Assembly (NCBI GenBank): GCA_017302255.1
Contig: JAFLDV010000003.1
Coordinates: forward strand, 1 to 64,000
Length of the DNA stretch: 64,000 bases
DNA from: Gammaproteobacteria bacterium
GTDB lineage: Bacteria; Pseudomonadota; Gammaproteobacteria; Enterobacterales; Alteromonadaceae
Direction: 5' to 3'
The translations under genes were made by a program, and so were the position numbers. Below the pieces are notes generated by a model. That model searched no databases. It was not told where the DNA came from and was given only the letters and a program-made list of their open reading frames with translations. Positions within the stretch are counted from its first letter, which is position 1, and each line of letters opens with the position of its first letter. Of the stretch, positions 26,039 through 35,017 are shown one piece after another.

Positions 26039-27967
26039 TTACTTTTTAAGGTGCGTTGCTAAATATGCTTGTAGTTTGCGCATATAAACTAATTGGTTTT
26101 CTGCTGAGTAGAAGCCGTGCGCTTCATCATCAAACTCTAGGTATTCAAACGGTTTGTTCGCCGCTTTTAACGCATCAGTCAATGCTTCCGCGTGTGCGAT
26201 TGGCGCGCGCTCATCGCGTTTACCATGGGCAATTAACAGATGCGTGGTAAGTCCTGCCACATTGCGACTTGGCGAATAACTGGTCAGTAATTTTTCATCC
26301 TGACCGATGACACGTTTTAAATAACTTGAGCCAGAACCAGATTGACGGACATCGCCTTCTTTATACATCAAGGTCAAATCGTAAATACCAGCGACAGCTA
26401 CACCACATTTATACAAATTTGGCTTGAGCACTGAGGATTGCACCACAGAATAAGCACCAAATGAACCGCCAACGATACAAACGTTACCTGCTTTACCATG
26501 CCCTTGGGCGATAGCCCATTCAGTGCCGGCGATAATATCGCGCTGGATATTATTGCCCCATTGCAGGTAACCAGCTTGTTCGTATTTATCACCATAACCA
26601 CCTGAGCCACGGTAGTTCACTTGCAGGACGTTGTAACCTGACAACGCCATTAGTTGCACTGTGTCGTCAAATTGCCATACATCACGCACCCCATGTGGGC
26701 CACCGTGTACGTAGACTACCAAAGGTTTTTCCGCTGATTTACTCGGGCTTTGTGTCAGATAACCATGAATTTTCATGCCATCAAAAGAATCAAAACTGAT
26801 TGGTTCAGTCGGCGCAAAGGCAACCCCCTTCAGCGCAGCGCGAGATTTGCTGATTAGTCCCAACGAGTTTTTCGCCACATCGTAGCTATAGTAAGCAACT
26901 GGGCTAATGTCAGAGCTAACGGCTACCACAAATTGATTCAAATCGTCAGTGCTGCTGGTGATAGTGACATCTTCACCTGGGAAAGCACCTAATAAATCTT
27001 TGAAAACTTTAGCTTCTTTATACTCATCAGATAACAACACATAAGCTGGACGACCGTCTGCAACTTCGACCGCATAGACAGAGCGTTTATCGTTAGTCCG
27101 TTTTGCTTGCACAACATCAACTGCAGGATCGGTGTAAACCGCAGTGTATTTGCCGGTTTTTAGGTCAAATTTAAAGACACCAGTTTTATCTTGATTGATG
27201 TCATCATAAACGTACAAAGCATTATTATCGCCGGTCATCGCAATTGGGGTGAAATCATCACCAAATGCTGCTAATGGAACTCGTTTCCATTCATCAACAT
27301 TTTCGTCTTTCACATAGACTTCGCGTTCGCCACTGCGGTTAATGCCCGTTACTACACGCGGTTTACCGGTAGTTCCAGCGATGACTTGAGCTCTTGGCAC
27401 TGGCACACGACCATAGAACTTAGTTTTGCCGTTAAACACGTTTAATGACAAAACCTCAGACAAACGCTCACCATCTTCAGACATTGGTGTTGATTGAATT
27501 AAAATATTGCCATTTTCATCAGCTTTCGCTTCGATGAACTCAGCCCAAGCATTCACCGCTTCGCGTTTTGGTTTGATCTTTGAACCTTTGGCTTCCTCGC
27601 CGGCGCGATACCCAAACAGAATTTGACCTTTTGAGCCATCGGCATTAATACCGTATAACTCGCCGTAATACTGTGGCTGCTCTAACCAAGGATGTGATTC
27701 GACCATTTTGAACACCACGCGATCGTTACTGACCCAGCGGTATTCGCCAACTTCAATTAAACCACCAAAGCGAGCAACGCCGGTTGGCTTCATGGTTTTA
27801 CTGTCTAAAAACACTAAGGTTTGTTTGCCATCAACAAACATTTTGGTGGCTAAATAGCTGCCATCCGGAGAGATTTTGACATCAAAAATATCAGGGTTAC
27901 GGCTTAATAAATCAGCGTAATCAGGCGCTGCGGCACTAGCGTTTGAACTTGCTGCCAACATCAGCAA
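26039..27967 (-). CDS. S9-family prolyl oligopeptidase / acylaminoacyl peptidase
   Basis: A secreted serine peptidase of about 642 residues: a beta-propeller (residues about 20-380) and a C-terminal alpha/beta hydrolase with VYVHGGPHG, VGGSFGAYSVVQ (Ser nucleophile), HGKRDERAP (Asp) and DDEAHGF (His). The start is unclear. TTG 27967 or ATG 27961 truncates the signal peptide and has no ribosome site. The open frame continues upstream with no ATG, GTG or TTG. An ATT at 27994, 5 bases after AAGGA, would restore a 20-residue signal (CQIYTISALLMLAASSNASA). Confidence 0.88.
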   Translation of the reverse strand: MLMLAASSNASAAAPDYADLLSRNPDIFDVKISPDGSYLATKMFVDGKQTLVFLDSKTMKPTGVARFGGLIEVGEYRWVSNDRVVFKMVESHPWLEQPQYYGELYGINADGSKGQILFGYRAGEEAKGSKIKPKREAVNAWAEFIEAKADENGNILIQSTPMSEDGERLSEVLSLNVFNGKTKFYGRVPVPRAQVIAGTTGKPRVVTGINRSGEREVYVKDENVDEWKRVPLAAFGDDFTPIAMTGDNNALYVYDDINQDKTGVFKFDLKTGKYTAVYTDPAVDVVQAKRTNDKRSVYAVEVADGRPAYVLLSDEYKEAKVFKDLLGAFPGEDVTITSSTDDLNQFVVAVSSDISPVAYYSYDVAKNSLGLISKSRAALKGVAFAPTEPISFDSFDGMKIHGYLTQSPSKSAEKPLVVYVHGGPHGVRDVWQFDDTVQLMALSGYNVLQVNYRGSGGYGDKYEQAGYLQWGNNIQRDIIAGTEWAIAQGHGKAGNVCIVGGSFGAYSVVQSSVLKPNLYKCGVAVAGIYDLTLMYKEGDVRQSGSGSSYLKRVIGQDEKLLTSYSPSRNVAGLTTHLLIAHGKRDERAPIAHAEALTDALKAANKPFEYLEFDDEAHGFYSAENQLVYMRKLQAYLATHLKK

Positions 27968-28175
27968 AGCCGAAATAGTATAAATTTGACAAATTGGATT
28001 CCTTGTATAAATTCCGTTTGTATCAAGATTTATTGAACTTTGTCTTCGGCCTTAAATTTAGCATACAATTATTTAACACGCCAATATTTAACACTTCAGA
28101 ACATTTCGCTGCAATTTTACCTGTAGCCGGTAACTTTAGGCGACTTTTATTTGCGAAAAAGCGGGAAAGTGCAAC

Positions 28176-28904
28176 TTACATCAGTGAAAATACTGATTTT
28201 GCCTGTTGATAGACCCAAAGCGCTAACGCCGGATCATATCGTTCACCTTCATCACGCATAAATGCATGATTGGCGTCAAACTCATGCCAACTAAAGCGGG
28301 TGCCACTAGCTAAAAGTGTTTGGTGAATGAGCTCGCGGCCTGCGCGCGGAATATGCGGATCCTGACGCCCCCAGATCATGGTTAATTCACCTTGGATCTT
28401 GTTGGAAAGTGCGAGTGTCTGCTCAGCCCCTGGCAGGGTATTGCTATGCAGATCTGTGGCATATAAACAGATCGTCGCCAAAACCTCTGGTTGTAAAGCA
28501 GCGCGAAAGGCCAAATGCCCACCAATGCAAACACCAATTGCGCCGATTTTACCGTTACAGGCTTGATGCTGCTGCAAATAGCTGATCATCGCCCTATTAT
28601 CGCTATCGTAACCTTCCAGCGGCTTGGTCCATTTATCTTGGTTGCCTTTGTCTTTGCCGACATCGTCATAGCCAAGCACTGTGCCAAGCGGGTTTAATTC
28701 ATGAAAGATTTCTGGAACTAACACCAAAAATCCCTGCCCAGCCAGCATCGCCGCGGTGCGAGCTATCGGCGCGGTGATTTGGAATATTTCTGAGTAAAAC
28801 AGCAAGGCTGGAAACTGACGACCGTTAACCACAGGTCGAAACAACTGGCATTGCATAGGCCCTGTTGCGGTCTCAAGCGTTAAATACTCACGGGTGATTT
28901 GCAT
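28176..28904 (-). CDS. Dienelactone hydrolase family protein
   Basis: A 242-residue alpha/beta hydrolase. The nucleophile elbow is IGVCIGGHLAF (Cys), followed by WGRQDPHIP (Asp) and FDANHAF (His), the Cys-Asp-His triad of dienelactone hydrolases. It has no signal peptide. Real substrates of such stand-alone enzymes are usually unknown. I chose ATG 28904, preceded by AGAGGG; the GTG-frame extension to 28934 lacks a site. Confidence 0.88.
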   Translation of the reverse strand: MQITREYLTLETATGPMQCQLFRPVVNGRQFPALLFYSEIFQITAPIARTAAMLAGQGFLVLVPEIFHELNPLGTVLGYDDVGKDKGNQDKWTKPLEGYDSDNRAMISYLQQHQACNGKIGAIGVCIGGHLAFRAALQPEVLATICLYATDLHSNTLPGAEQTLALSNKIQGELTMIWGRQDPHIPRAGRELIHQTLLASGTRFSWHEFDANHAFMRDEGERYDPALALWVYQQAKSVFSLM

Positions 28905-29247
28905 AATGCCCTCTTCAATTCGCTGAACATTCAAACGAATTGTTCAATAAAACAGCGTAAAAATGCGAAAGAACAGCTTAACTACCAGCCACTTGGCTAA
29001 AGTTCTCAAAATAATTGCAACTTGTAAAGTCGCGCACTGGTCGAACATTTGCTCAATCTAGTGTCATCAGTGACTATTGAACCTAGCTTTTGCGACCGAC
29101 TCTGCACTCCAAGCGCTGAGCCTTACTAGTCGCAAATAGACAATTGCGGTACACTCCAAATAGTTGTTAATGCGCTGTAACTCGGTCAATCATGCCCTTT
29201 AGCACCGAATTAAGTGCAACTTACCCAAGTTTTTAAAAGGATTATTT
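28905..29247. other. Intergenic region without gene
   Basis: A 343-base gap between the divergent dienelactone hydrolase and M16 genes. I see no gene, terminator or RNA. A TACACT hexamer at about 29151 may be a -10 box of the M16 gene but has no good -35 partner. AAAAGGA at 29237 is the ribosome site of the M16 gene. Confidence 0.5.
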
Positions 29248-32103
29248 ATGTTGTTCCGTTCTCGTTTAGCCTTGGCTATCGCCTTAACTTTTAGCATGGC
29301 CGCCTGTGATAGTCCCGAGCCAACAGCAACTGCTGCAGCCAAGCTCCCTGCGGGCATCAGCTTAGTGAAAGTACAGGAGCCGGTGCCGGGTGCCTTAGCT
29401 ATTCCTTATAAAAAGTACAAATTAAATAATGGTTTAACTGTTATTGTCCACGAAGACAATTCAGATCCATTAGTCCACGTTGATGTAACTTATCATGTGG
29501 GATCTTCCAGAGAAGAGCCGGGGAAATCAGGCTTTGCCCACTTTTTCGAACATATGATGTTCCAAGGCTCAGAACATGTGGCAGACGAGCAGCATTTTAA
29601 AATAATCACCGAAGCCGGTGGCAACATGAACGGTTCGACTAACACTGATAGAACCAACTACTTTCAGACTGTGCCAGTGAACCAATTGGAAAAAGTACTG
29701 TGGCTGGAATCAGACCGCATGGGCTTTTTAGTTGACGCGGTGACCGAGCAAAAATTCGAAGTTCAGCGCGAAACCGTGAAAAATGAGCGTGGCCAACGGA
29801 TCGATAATCGCCCTTACGGTCGTTTGTCTGAACGCGCAAACGAATTACTCTACCCAGCCAATCACCCGTACGCGTGGCCAGTAATTGGTTATATGGATGA
29901 CCTTAACCGCGCCAATGTGAATGATGTAAAAGCATTCTTCCTGCGCTGGTATGGCCCAAACAATGCCACGATCACCATCGGTGGCGCTGTCAATGCCGAG
30001 GAAGTATTACCGCTGGTCCAAAAATACTTCGGTGAAATTCCGAGCGGTCCTGCAGTTGAACCTTTGCCCAAGGAATTATTTAGTCTGTCAGCAGATCGTT
30101 ATTTATCGTTTGAAGACAATATCCAATTCCCACTAATTTCTATCCAATTTCCAACAGTTTACGCCCGCCACCCAGACGAAGCGCCGTTAGATATTTTGGC
30201 GCAAATTATTGGCGGTGATAACAACTCTATTCTTTACAAGAACTTGGTGAAGAATCAGTTCACAGTGCAAGCGCAAAGTTCGCATGGCTGCCAAGAATTG
30301 CATTGCACATTCGATTTGTTGGCGTTACCAAGTAACGGCAAAACTTTAAGTGACATCGAAACTATCCTAAGACAAAGCTTGGTAGAGTTCGAACAACGAG
30401 GCGTGACCGACGACGATTTGCTCAAAGTTAAAGCGCAAATTGAAGCAGCCAGCATTTTCGGACTACAAAGTGTCAGCGGTAAAGTGAGCCAGCTTGCATA
30501 CAACGAGACATTTTTCAGCGAACCCGATTTAATGGCAGCAGATATCGCCCGCTACCAAGCCGTATCCAAAGAAGATATCGTGCGGGTTTACCAAAAATAC
30601 TTGAAAAATCAGCATGCAGCTGTATTGAGTATTGTGCCAAACGGTAAGGTTGCACCACCGGCAAAAGCTGATAACTATCAGATTGCTGCACGCAATTTCC
30701 AAGGTGCTTCGACAACAAAAGCCAGTGATTTAGTGCTGAGAAAAACACCATCAACTTTTGATCGCAGCCAACAACCTGTTGCCAAAGCCAATCCATCAGT
30801 CAATCTTCCGGCAACTTGGCAGGAGCAACTACCAAACGGTATTGCGATGCTTGGTAGTCAAAGTTTTGAAACACCAACCACCGACATTTTATTAAAAATC
30901 CCGGCCGGACTTTATTTTGAAACAGCTGACACTTTAGGCACAACTGCGATGCTTGCGGCATTGCTTAATGAAAGCAGCGAAAACTACAGTACCGAAGCCA
31001 TGGCCATGGCGCTGCAAAAACTCGGCAGCAGTATTGCGGTGAGCTCCGATGATCAGAATATCAATGTGTTTGTCTCGAGCCTGAGTAAAAACTTGCCAGC
31101 GACCTTAGACTTACTTGAGGAAAAACTGTTTCGCCCTGCCTTCTCAGTTGCAGATTTCGAACGGTTAAAACTGCAAAGTATTCAAGGGCTGGAACACGCA
31201 ACCAAAGATGCGGGTTATCAGGCTGACCGCGCATTTCGCGAGTTGATGTTTGGTCAACATATCGCGCGTTTCGATCAAACAGGCACACTAGTTTCATTAC
31301 AACAAATGCAATTAGCTGCAGTTCAAGCGCTGTACCAAAAACAATTTAAGCCAACTGGCGCACAATTAATTCTGGTCAGCGATTTAGCAAAAGCGGATGT
31401 GGTTGCACTTTTAAACGGCAAATTAGCGAAATGGCAAGGTCAAGGCGCGGCCATGGTCGAGCAACCTGCGGTGGCAGTAGCAGAGGCCGGTACTATTTAT
31501 CTCATCGATAAACCAGATGCAGCACAATCGGAGATCCGCATCGGTAAACGCAGTTTACTAGAAGATCTACATGGTGATTTCTATCGTGCAGGCTTAATGA
31601 ACTTTGTCTTAGGAGGTAATTTCAATAGTCGACTCAACCTCAAACTCCGTGAAGAAAAAGGCTATACCTACGGCGCTCGCGCGGGCTTTAGTGCAGACGA
31701 CCAACTCGGAGTTTACAGTGCATCAGCGGCGGTACGGACCGATGCAACAGCGGCGGCAGTGAAAGAATTCCTCAGCGAGATTACTAAATATCAGCAAGCA
31801 GGGATCACGGCGGAAGAACTGGAGTTCACCAGAAATGCAATCAACCAAGCCGATGCGCTGAAATACGAAACTCCAACGGCAAAGCTTGGTTTTATGGCAA
31901 AAATGCAGCACTACAACACCAACGCAGACTTTGTGCAAAAGCGGCAAAATTTGGTGCAGTCTTTAACTAAAGCTGAAGTAGATGCGCTGGCCAAACAGCA
32001 TTTAGACCCAACAACTATGGCTATCGTCGTGGTCGGAGATGCGAAAAAAATCCGTCCAGACTTGGAAGCCTTAGGTTATCCTGTAAAAACCTATCAGTTC
32101 TAA
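29248..32103 (+). CDS. M16-family zinc metallopeptidase lipoprotein
   Basis: A 951-residue periplasmic lipoprotein (ALTFSMAACDSPE; lipobox MAAC). Two M16 halves: the N-terminal one has the inverted zinc motif AHFFEHMMFQGSEH (HxxEH) and a downstream TVKNERGQRIDNRPYG. The C-terminal half (from about residue 510) keeps the fold (LREEKGYTYGARAGF) without the zinc motif. This is the usual active/inactive pairing of pitrilysin-type peptidases. It probably degrades peptides in the periplasm. Confidence 0.93.
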   Translation: MLFRSRLALAIALTFSMAACDSPEPTATAAAKLPAGISLVKVQEPVPGALAIPYKKYKLNNGLTVIVHEDNSDPLVHVDVTYHVGSSREEPGKSGFAHFFEHMMFQGSEHVADEQHFKIITEAGGNMNGSTNTDRTNYFQTVPVNQLEKVLWLESDRMGFLVDAVTEQKFEVQRETVKNERGQRIDNRPYGRLSERANELLYPANHPYAWPVIGYMDDLNRANVNDVKAFFLRWYGPNNATITIGGAVNAEEVLPLVQKYFGEIPSGPAVEPLPKELFSLSADRYLSFEDNIQFPLISIQFPTVYARHPDEAPLDILAQIIGGDNNSILYKNLVKNQFTVQAQSSHGCQELHCTFDLLALPSNGKTLSDIETILRQSLVEFEQRGVTDDDLLKVKAQIEAASIFGLQSVSGKVSQLAYNETFFSEPDLMAADIARYQAVSKEDIVRVYQKYLKNQHAAVLSIVPNGKVAPPAKADNYQIAARNFQGASTTKASDLVLRKTPSTFDRSQQPVAKANPSVNLPATWQEQLPNGIAMLGSQSFETPTTDILLKIPAGLYFETADTLGTTAMLAALLNESSENYSTEAMAMALQKLGSSIAVSSDDQNINVFVSSLSKNLPATLDLLEEKLFRPAFSVADFERLKLQSIQGLEHATKDAGYQADRAFRELMFGQHIARFDQTGTLVSLQQMQLAAVQALYQKQFKPTGAQLILVSDLAKADVVALLNGKLAKWQGQGAAMVEQPAVAVAEAGTIYLIDKPDAAQSEIRIGKRSLLEDLHGDFYRAGLMNFVLGGNFNSRLNLKLREEKGYTYGARAGFSADDQLGVYSASAAVRTDATAAAVKEFLSEITKYQQAGITAEELEFTRNAINQADALKYETPTAKLGFMAKMQHYNTNADFVQKRQNLVQSLTKAEVDALAKQHLDPTTMAIVVVGDAKKIRPDLEALGYPVKTYQF

Positions 32104-32181
32104 TCTTTGAAATTGATGGAATGAACCACCAAGTGCGGCAGTTAAAGGCTGCACTTGGCTGCGACAAAACGGAGCTTTGGA

Positions 32182-32904
32182 TTGCAGAACAATTGGATGG
32201 TTAAATTATCTTGGCATACACGGCTGATAGCGCTTTGTTATCGGCTGCGTTGTTGCATTACCAGTTGCGCACTTCTGCTGGCTTTTTCGGCACAGGCCAA
32301 TGATCTCCCGACTATAACCATAGTTACCGGCCTCAATCAGTCGTCAATGAGCGACAGAATTGAGCAGCAACTGAAAACCGCGTATTTGCAACTCGGCTAT
32401 CAAATGCAGGTGCAGCGTCTGCCAGCAGGTCGTTCGTTAATGATGACAAACGCTGGTGAATTTGATGGTGAGCTGTTTCGGATCGCTGATATTGCCGAGC
32501 AGTATCCTAATTTATTGCAGGTACCCACCCCACTTGAGCGGATCAATCTGCATGCTTTTATCAAACGCAGCGACAAGAGCGATTACAGCTTTTGGCAACA
32601 AAATCCAAAGCTAAGGGTGGCTTACATCAGGGGCTTCAAAATGGCGGAAAGCTATACATTTAGCGGCCAACCGGTGCCAATGAATACCGTTTCGCAAGCG
32701 GTGCAGATGTTATTGCAGGATAAAGTGGATGTGTTATTGGAAGACCCAGCGTCAGTCTATAGCGCCACCATAGAATTGTCGCCGAATGGCCAACTAGAGC
32801 AACTACCTGAAGTATTAGCTACGGCCGATTTATATCATTTCATCCATAAAAAACATCAGCAATTACTGATCCCATTAGCAGCATCACTGTCTTCTACTCG
32901 CTAA
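32182..32904 (+). CDS. Periplasmic substrate-binding-like protein (SBP family 3 type)
   Basis: A 240-residue protein with a signal peptide (CITSCALLLAFSAQAND) and a fold like amino-acid-binding proteins without an ABC transporter next to it (DRIEQQLKTAYLQLGYQMQVQRLPAGRSL, FDGELFRIADIAEQYPNL, VQMLLQDKVDVLLEDPAS). Start TTG 32182 follows GGAG at 7 bases; an in-frame TTG at 32155 lacks one. Such stand-alone proteins are often sensor-like. The coding end overlaps the convergent GGDEF-EAL gene by 21 bases. Confidence 0.75.
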   Translation: MQNNWMVKLSWHTRLIALCYRLRCCITSCALLLAFSAQANDLPTITIVTGLNQSSMSDRIEQQLKTAYLQLGYQMQVQRLPAGRSLMMTNAGEFDGELFRIADIAEQYPNLLQVPTPLERINLHAFIKRSDKSDYSFWQQNPKLRVAYIRGFKMAESYTFSGQPVPMNTVSQAVQMLLQDKVDVLLEDPASVYSATIELSPNGQLEQLPEVLATADLYHFIHKKHQQLLIPLAASLSSTR

Positions 32905-34761
32905 TAGCTTTAGAAACTCGGCCTCTGCCACCGGCTTAGACCAGTAGTATCCTTGGGCACTATCACAACCTAACAGTTTTAGTCGCTCCAAAGTCGCGGC
33001 GTCTTCTACCCCTTCAGCCACAATTTTCAGTCCCAAACTATGCCCCATTTGGATGATGGCATGAACCAATGGCTCATCACGGTCGGACATACACAAGGAA
33101 TGGATAAATGATTTATCAATTTTTAAAGTGGTGGCATTGAACCGGCGCAAGTAGCCCAGATTCGAATAGCCAGTGCCGAAGTCATCAATGGCAAATGACA
33201 CCCCTAAGCCGCCCAACTGTGCTAACTGCCGCGAAATATTGTCACCTTCACCGATTAATAAAGATTCGGTTAACTCCAGTTCTAATGCCGCCGCTGGTAA
33301 CTGTGCTTCGCGCAGCGCCTGCTGTACTTTCGCTTCCAATAAGCCATCACGAAATTGCACAAAAGAGAGGTTTACCGCAATGGTCATATCTGGATAGCCA
33401 TGCAACTGCCAACGTCTACAAGCTTTGCAAGCCTCAACCAAAACCCAATAGCCTAATTCATTAATGAGACCAGACTCTTCGCAAAGACCAATAAAGTCTT
33501 GCGGAGCAATAAAACTGCCATCGGCTTGTGGCCATCGCACTAAGGCTTCGGCGCTATCAATAAGGCCTGTCTGCAGGTTAATCTTCGGCTGATAATACAA
33601 TTGAAATTGCTGTTCTTTTAAAGCCACCCGCAACTTCTGCAACAAATTAAATTTATCAACATTGGCCTTATCCATGACTTCATCATAAAAACGCCAAATA
33701 TTGCGACCTGAGGTTTTCGCTTGAAACATTGCCATGTCAGCACGTTTGAGCAAAGGCGCAAAATCGACGCCATCTCTTGGCACGACCGAAATACCCAAGG
33801 AGCCAGAGATCTCGACTTGAGTTTGCATCAACTGAAAATGTTGACTGGTTTGCAATAAAATACGTTCTGCGCGAGCAATCACTTCGGCGTCAGTGACGAT
33901 ACCAGGCAACAACAACAGAAATTCATCGCCGCCAAATCGACAAATATAGTCGCGTGGTGCCAGTTCGTTACGCAAGCGATCGGCTAATTGCTGAAGCAAC
34001 AAATCCCCTGCGGAGTGCCCCAATGCATCATTCACAGGCTTAAAATAATCCAAATCTAAAAACAACAGCACCAAGCGTTCACCGCGCTGTTGGCACTCAC
34101 CAAGTAATTGCTTAAACATAGGTTCGGCGGTGGTTCGGTTAGGCAACCCCGTCAGCGCGTCATGCTGGGTAAGTCGAATTAATTCAGCCTGAGAATCATG
34201 AACACGAATATTCTCTTGCTGTAGTGCCTTCATCAAGCGGTGAAGATCTCGGGAAAGCAAGTACACACTAAACCCTGACACGGACAAAATGACCGCGACA
34301 TAAACCAAACTATTCCAAGCCGTCTTCGGAATATGGGGGTGATACCAGCCATAAATATCTAGCGAGACTAAGGCACAACAGCTGAGTAAAATCGCCGTTA
34401 ATAGCGACACAAATAGTGATAAATCGCCGAGGATTGCTGCAAAAACTAAAACTCCCGGAAAGCCAAGCACGGCCAAATCACGAATGCCTCCGGAATAAAA
34501 TGCTAAAGCAGTAAGCATCAGGGTCATTGACCAGAGCAGAATGTAGGCAGAACTTAAAGGATGTTGGTAAAAGGCTAAGATGGCTGATAAAACCAACATC
34601 ACACAACCGGCCAAAATGATCAGCTTGACACCACCGGAAGCAAAGACCAATGCCAGCAATAATCCAGACAAGGTACTGCCACTTATTTGCAATAACCGCT
34701 TGATTTTTAACTGTTGCATCGACTGATAAGATACAACTTGCTGCAGACTACCAATATCCAA
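32884..34761 (-). CDS. Membrane GGDEF-EAL protein (c-di-GMP turnover)
   Basis: A 625-residue inner-membrane protein. Residues about 25-190 hold six hydrophobic segments; GGDEF about 195-360 with the intact catalytic motif RFGGDEFLLLL; EAL about 370-620 with SAEALVRW, IDDFGTGYSNLGYL and KIVAEGVEDAATL, all intact. It could make and degrade c-di-GMP; net activity is unknown. TTG 34761 is the longest start; ATG 34719 is an alternative. Convergent overlap of 21 bases with the binding-protein gene is notable. Confidence 0.9.
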   Translation of the reverse strand: MDIGSLQQVVSYQSMQQLKIKRLLQISGSTLSGLLLALVFASGGVKLIILAGCVMLVLSAILAFYQHPLSSAYILLWSMTLMLTALAFYSGGIRDLAVLGFPGVLVFAAILGDLSLFVSLLTAILLSCCALVSLDIYGWYHPHIPKTAWNSLVYVAVILSVSGFSVYLLSRDLHRLMKALQQENIRVHDSQAELIRLTQHDALTGLPNRTTAEPMFKQLLGECQQRGERLVLLFLDLDYFKPVNDALGHSAGDLLLQQLADRLRNELAPRDYICRFGGDEFLLLLPGIVTDAEVIARAERILLQTSQHFQLMQTQVEISGSLGISVVPRDGVDFAPLLKRADMAMFQAKTSGRNIWRFYDEVMDKANVDKFNLLQKLRVALKEQQFQLYYQPKINLQTGLIDSAEALVRWPQADGSFIAPQDFIGLCEESGLINELGYWVLVEACKACRRWQLHGYPDMTIAVNLSFVQFRDGLLEAKVQQALREAQLPAAALELELTESLLIGEGDNISRQLAQLGGLGVSFAIDDFGTGYSNLGYLRRFNATTLKIDKSFIHSLCMSDRDEPLVHAIIQMGHSLGLKIVAEGVEDAATLERLKLLGCDSAQGYYWSKPVAEAEFLKLLASRRQ

Positions 34762-34934
34762 CGCTGATATGCCTTTTCACTTGCCTCTATCGTTTAAGAT
34801 AGCGCAATTCAGCGAATTTGCTTGCTCGCTGCGAAAAAAGCCAACTAAAGTTGTATTAGTTGAAATCTTGGCACTTAGGCTATTTTGCGGCGAAAGCACT
34901 TCACAAAACACCAGCTTAAGTTCATGTATAACAT

Positions 34935-34966
34935 AAAAAACCGGCCGCAATTGCGGCCGTTTTTAT
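34935..34966 (-). terminator. Rho-independent terminator after the M28 lipoprotein gene
   Basis: CGGCCGCAATTGCGGCCG palindrome with GGTTTTTTA on the minus strand, 50-80 bases past the stop; T runs on both sides make it bidirectional. Confidence 0.85.
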
Positions 34967-35017
34967 TTGATTTTAGCGTCGCCCGCGACTACGGGCACCA
35001 CTGTGCAAGATGCAATC

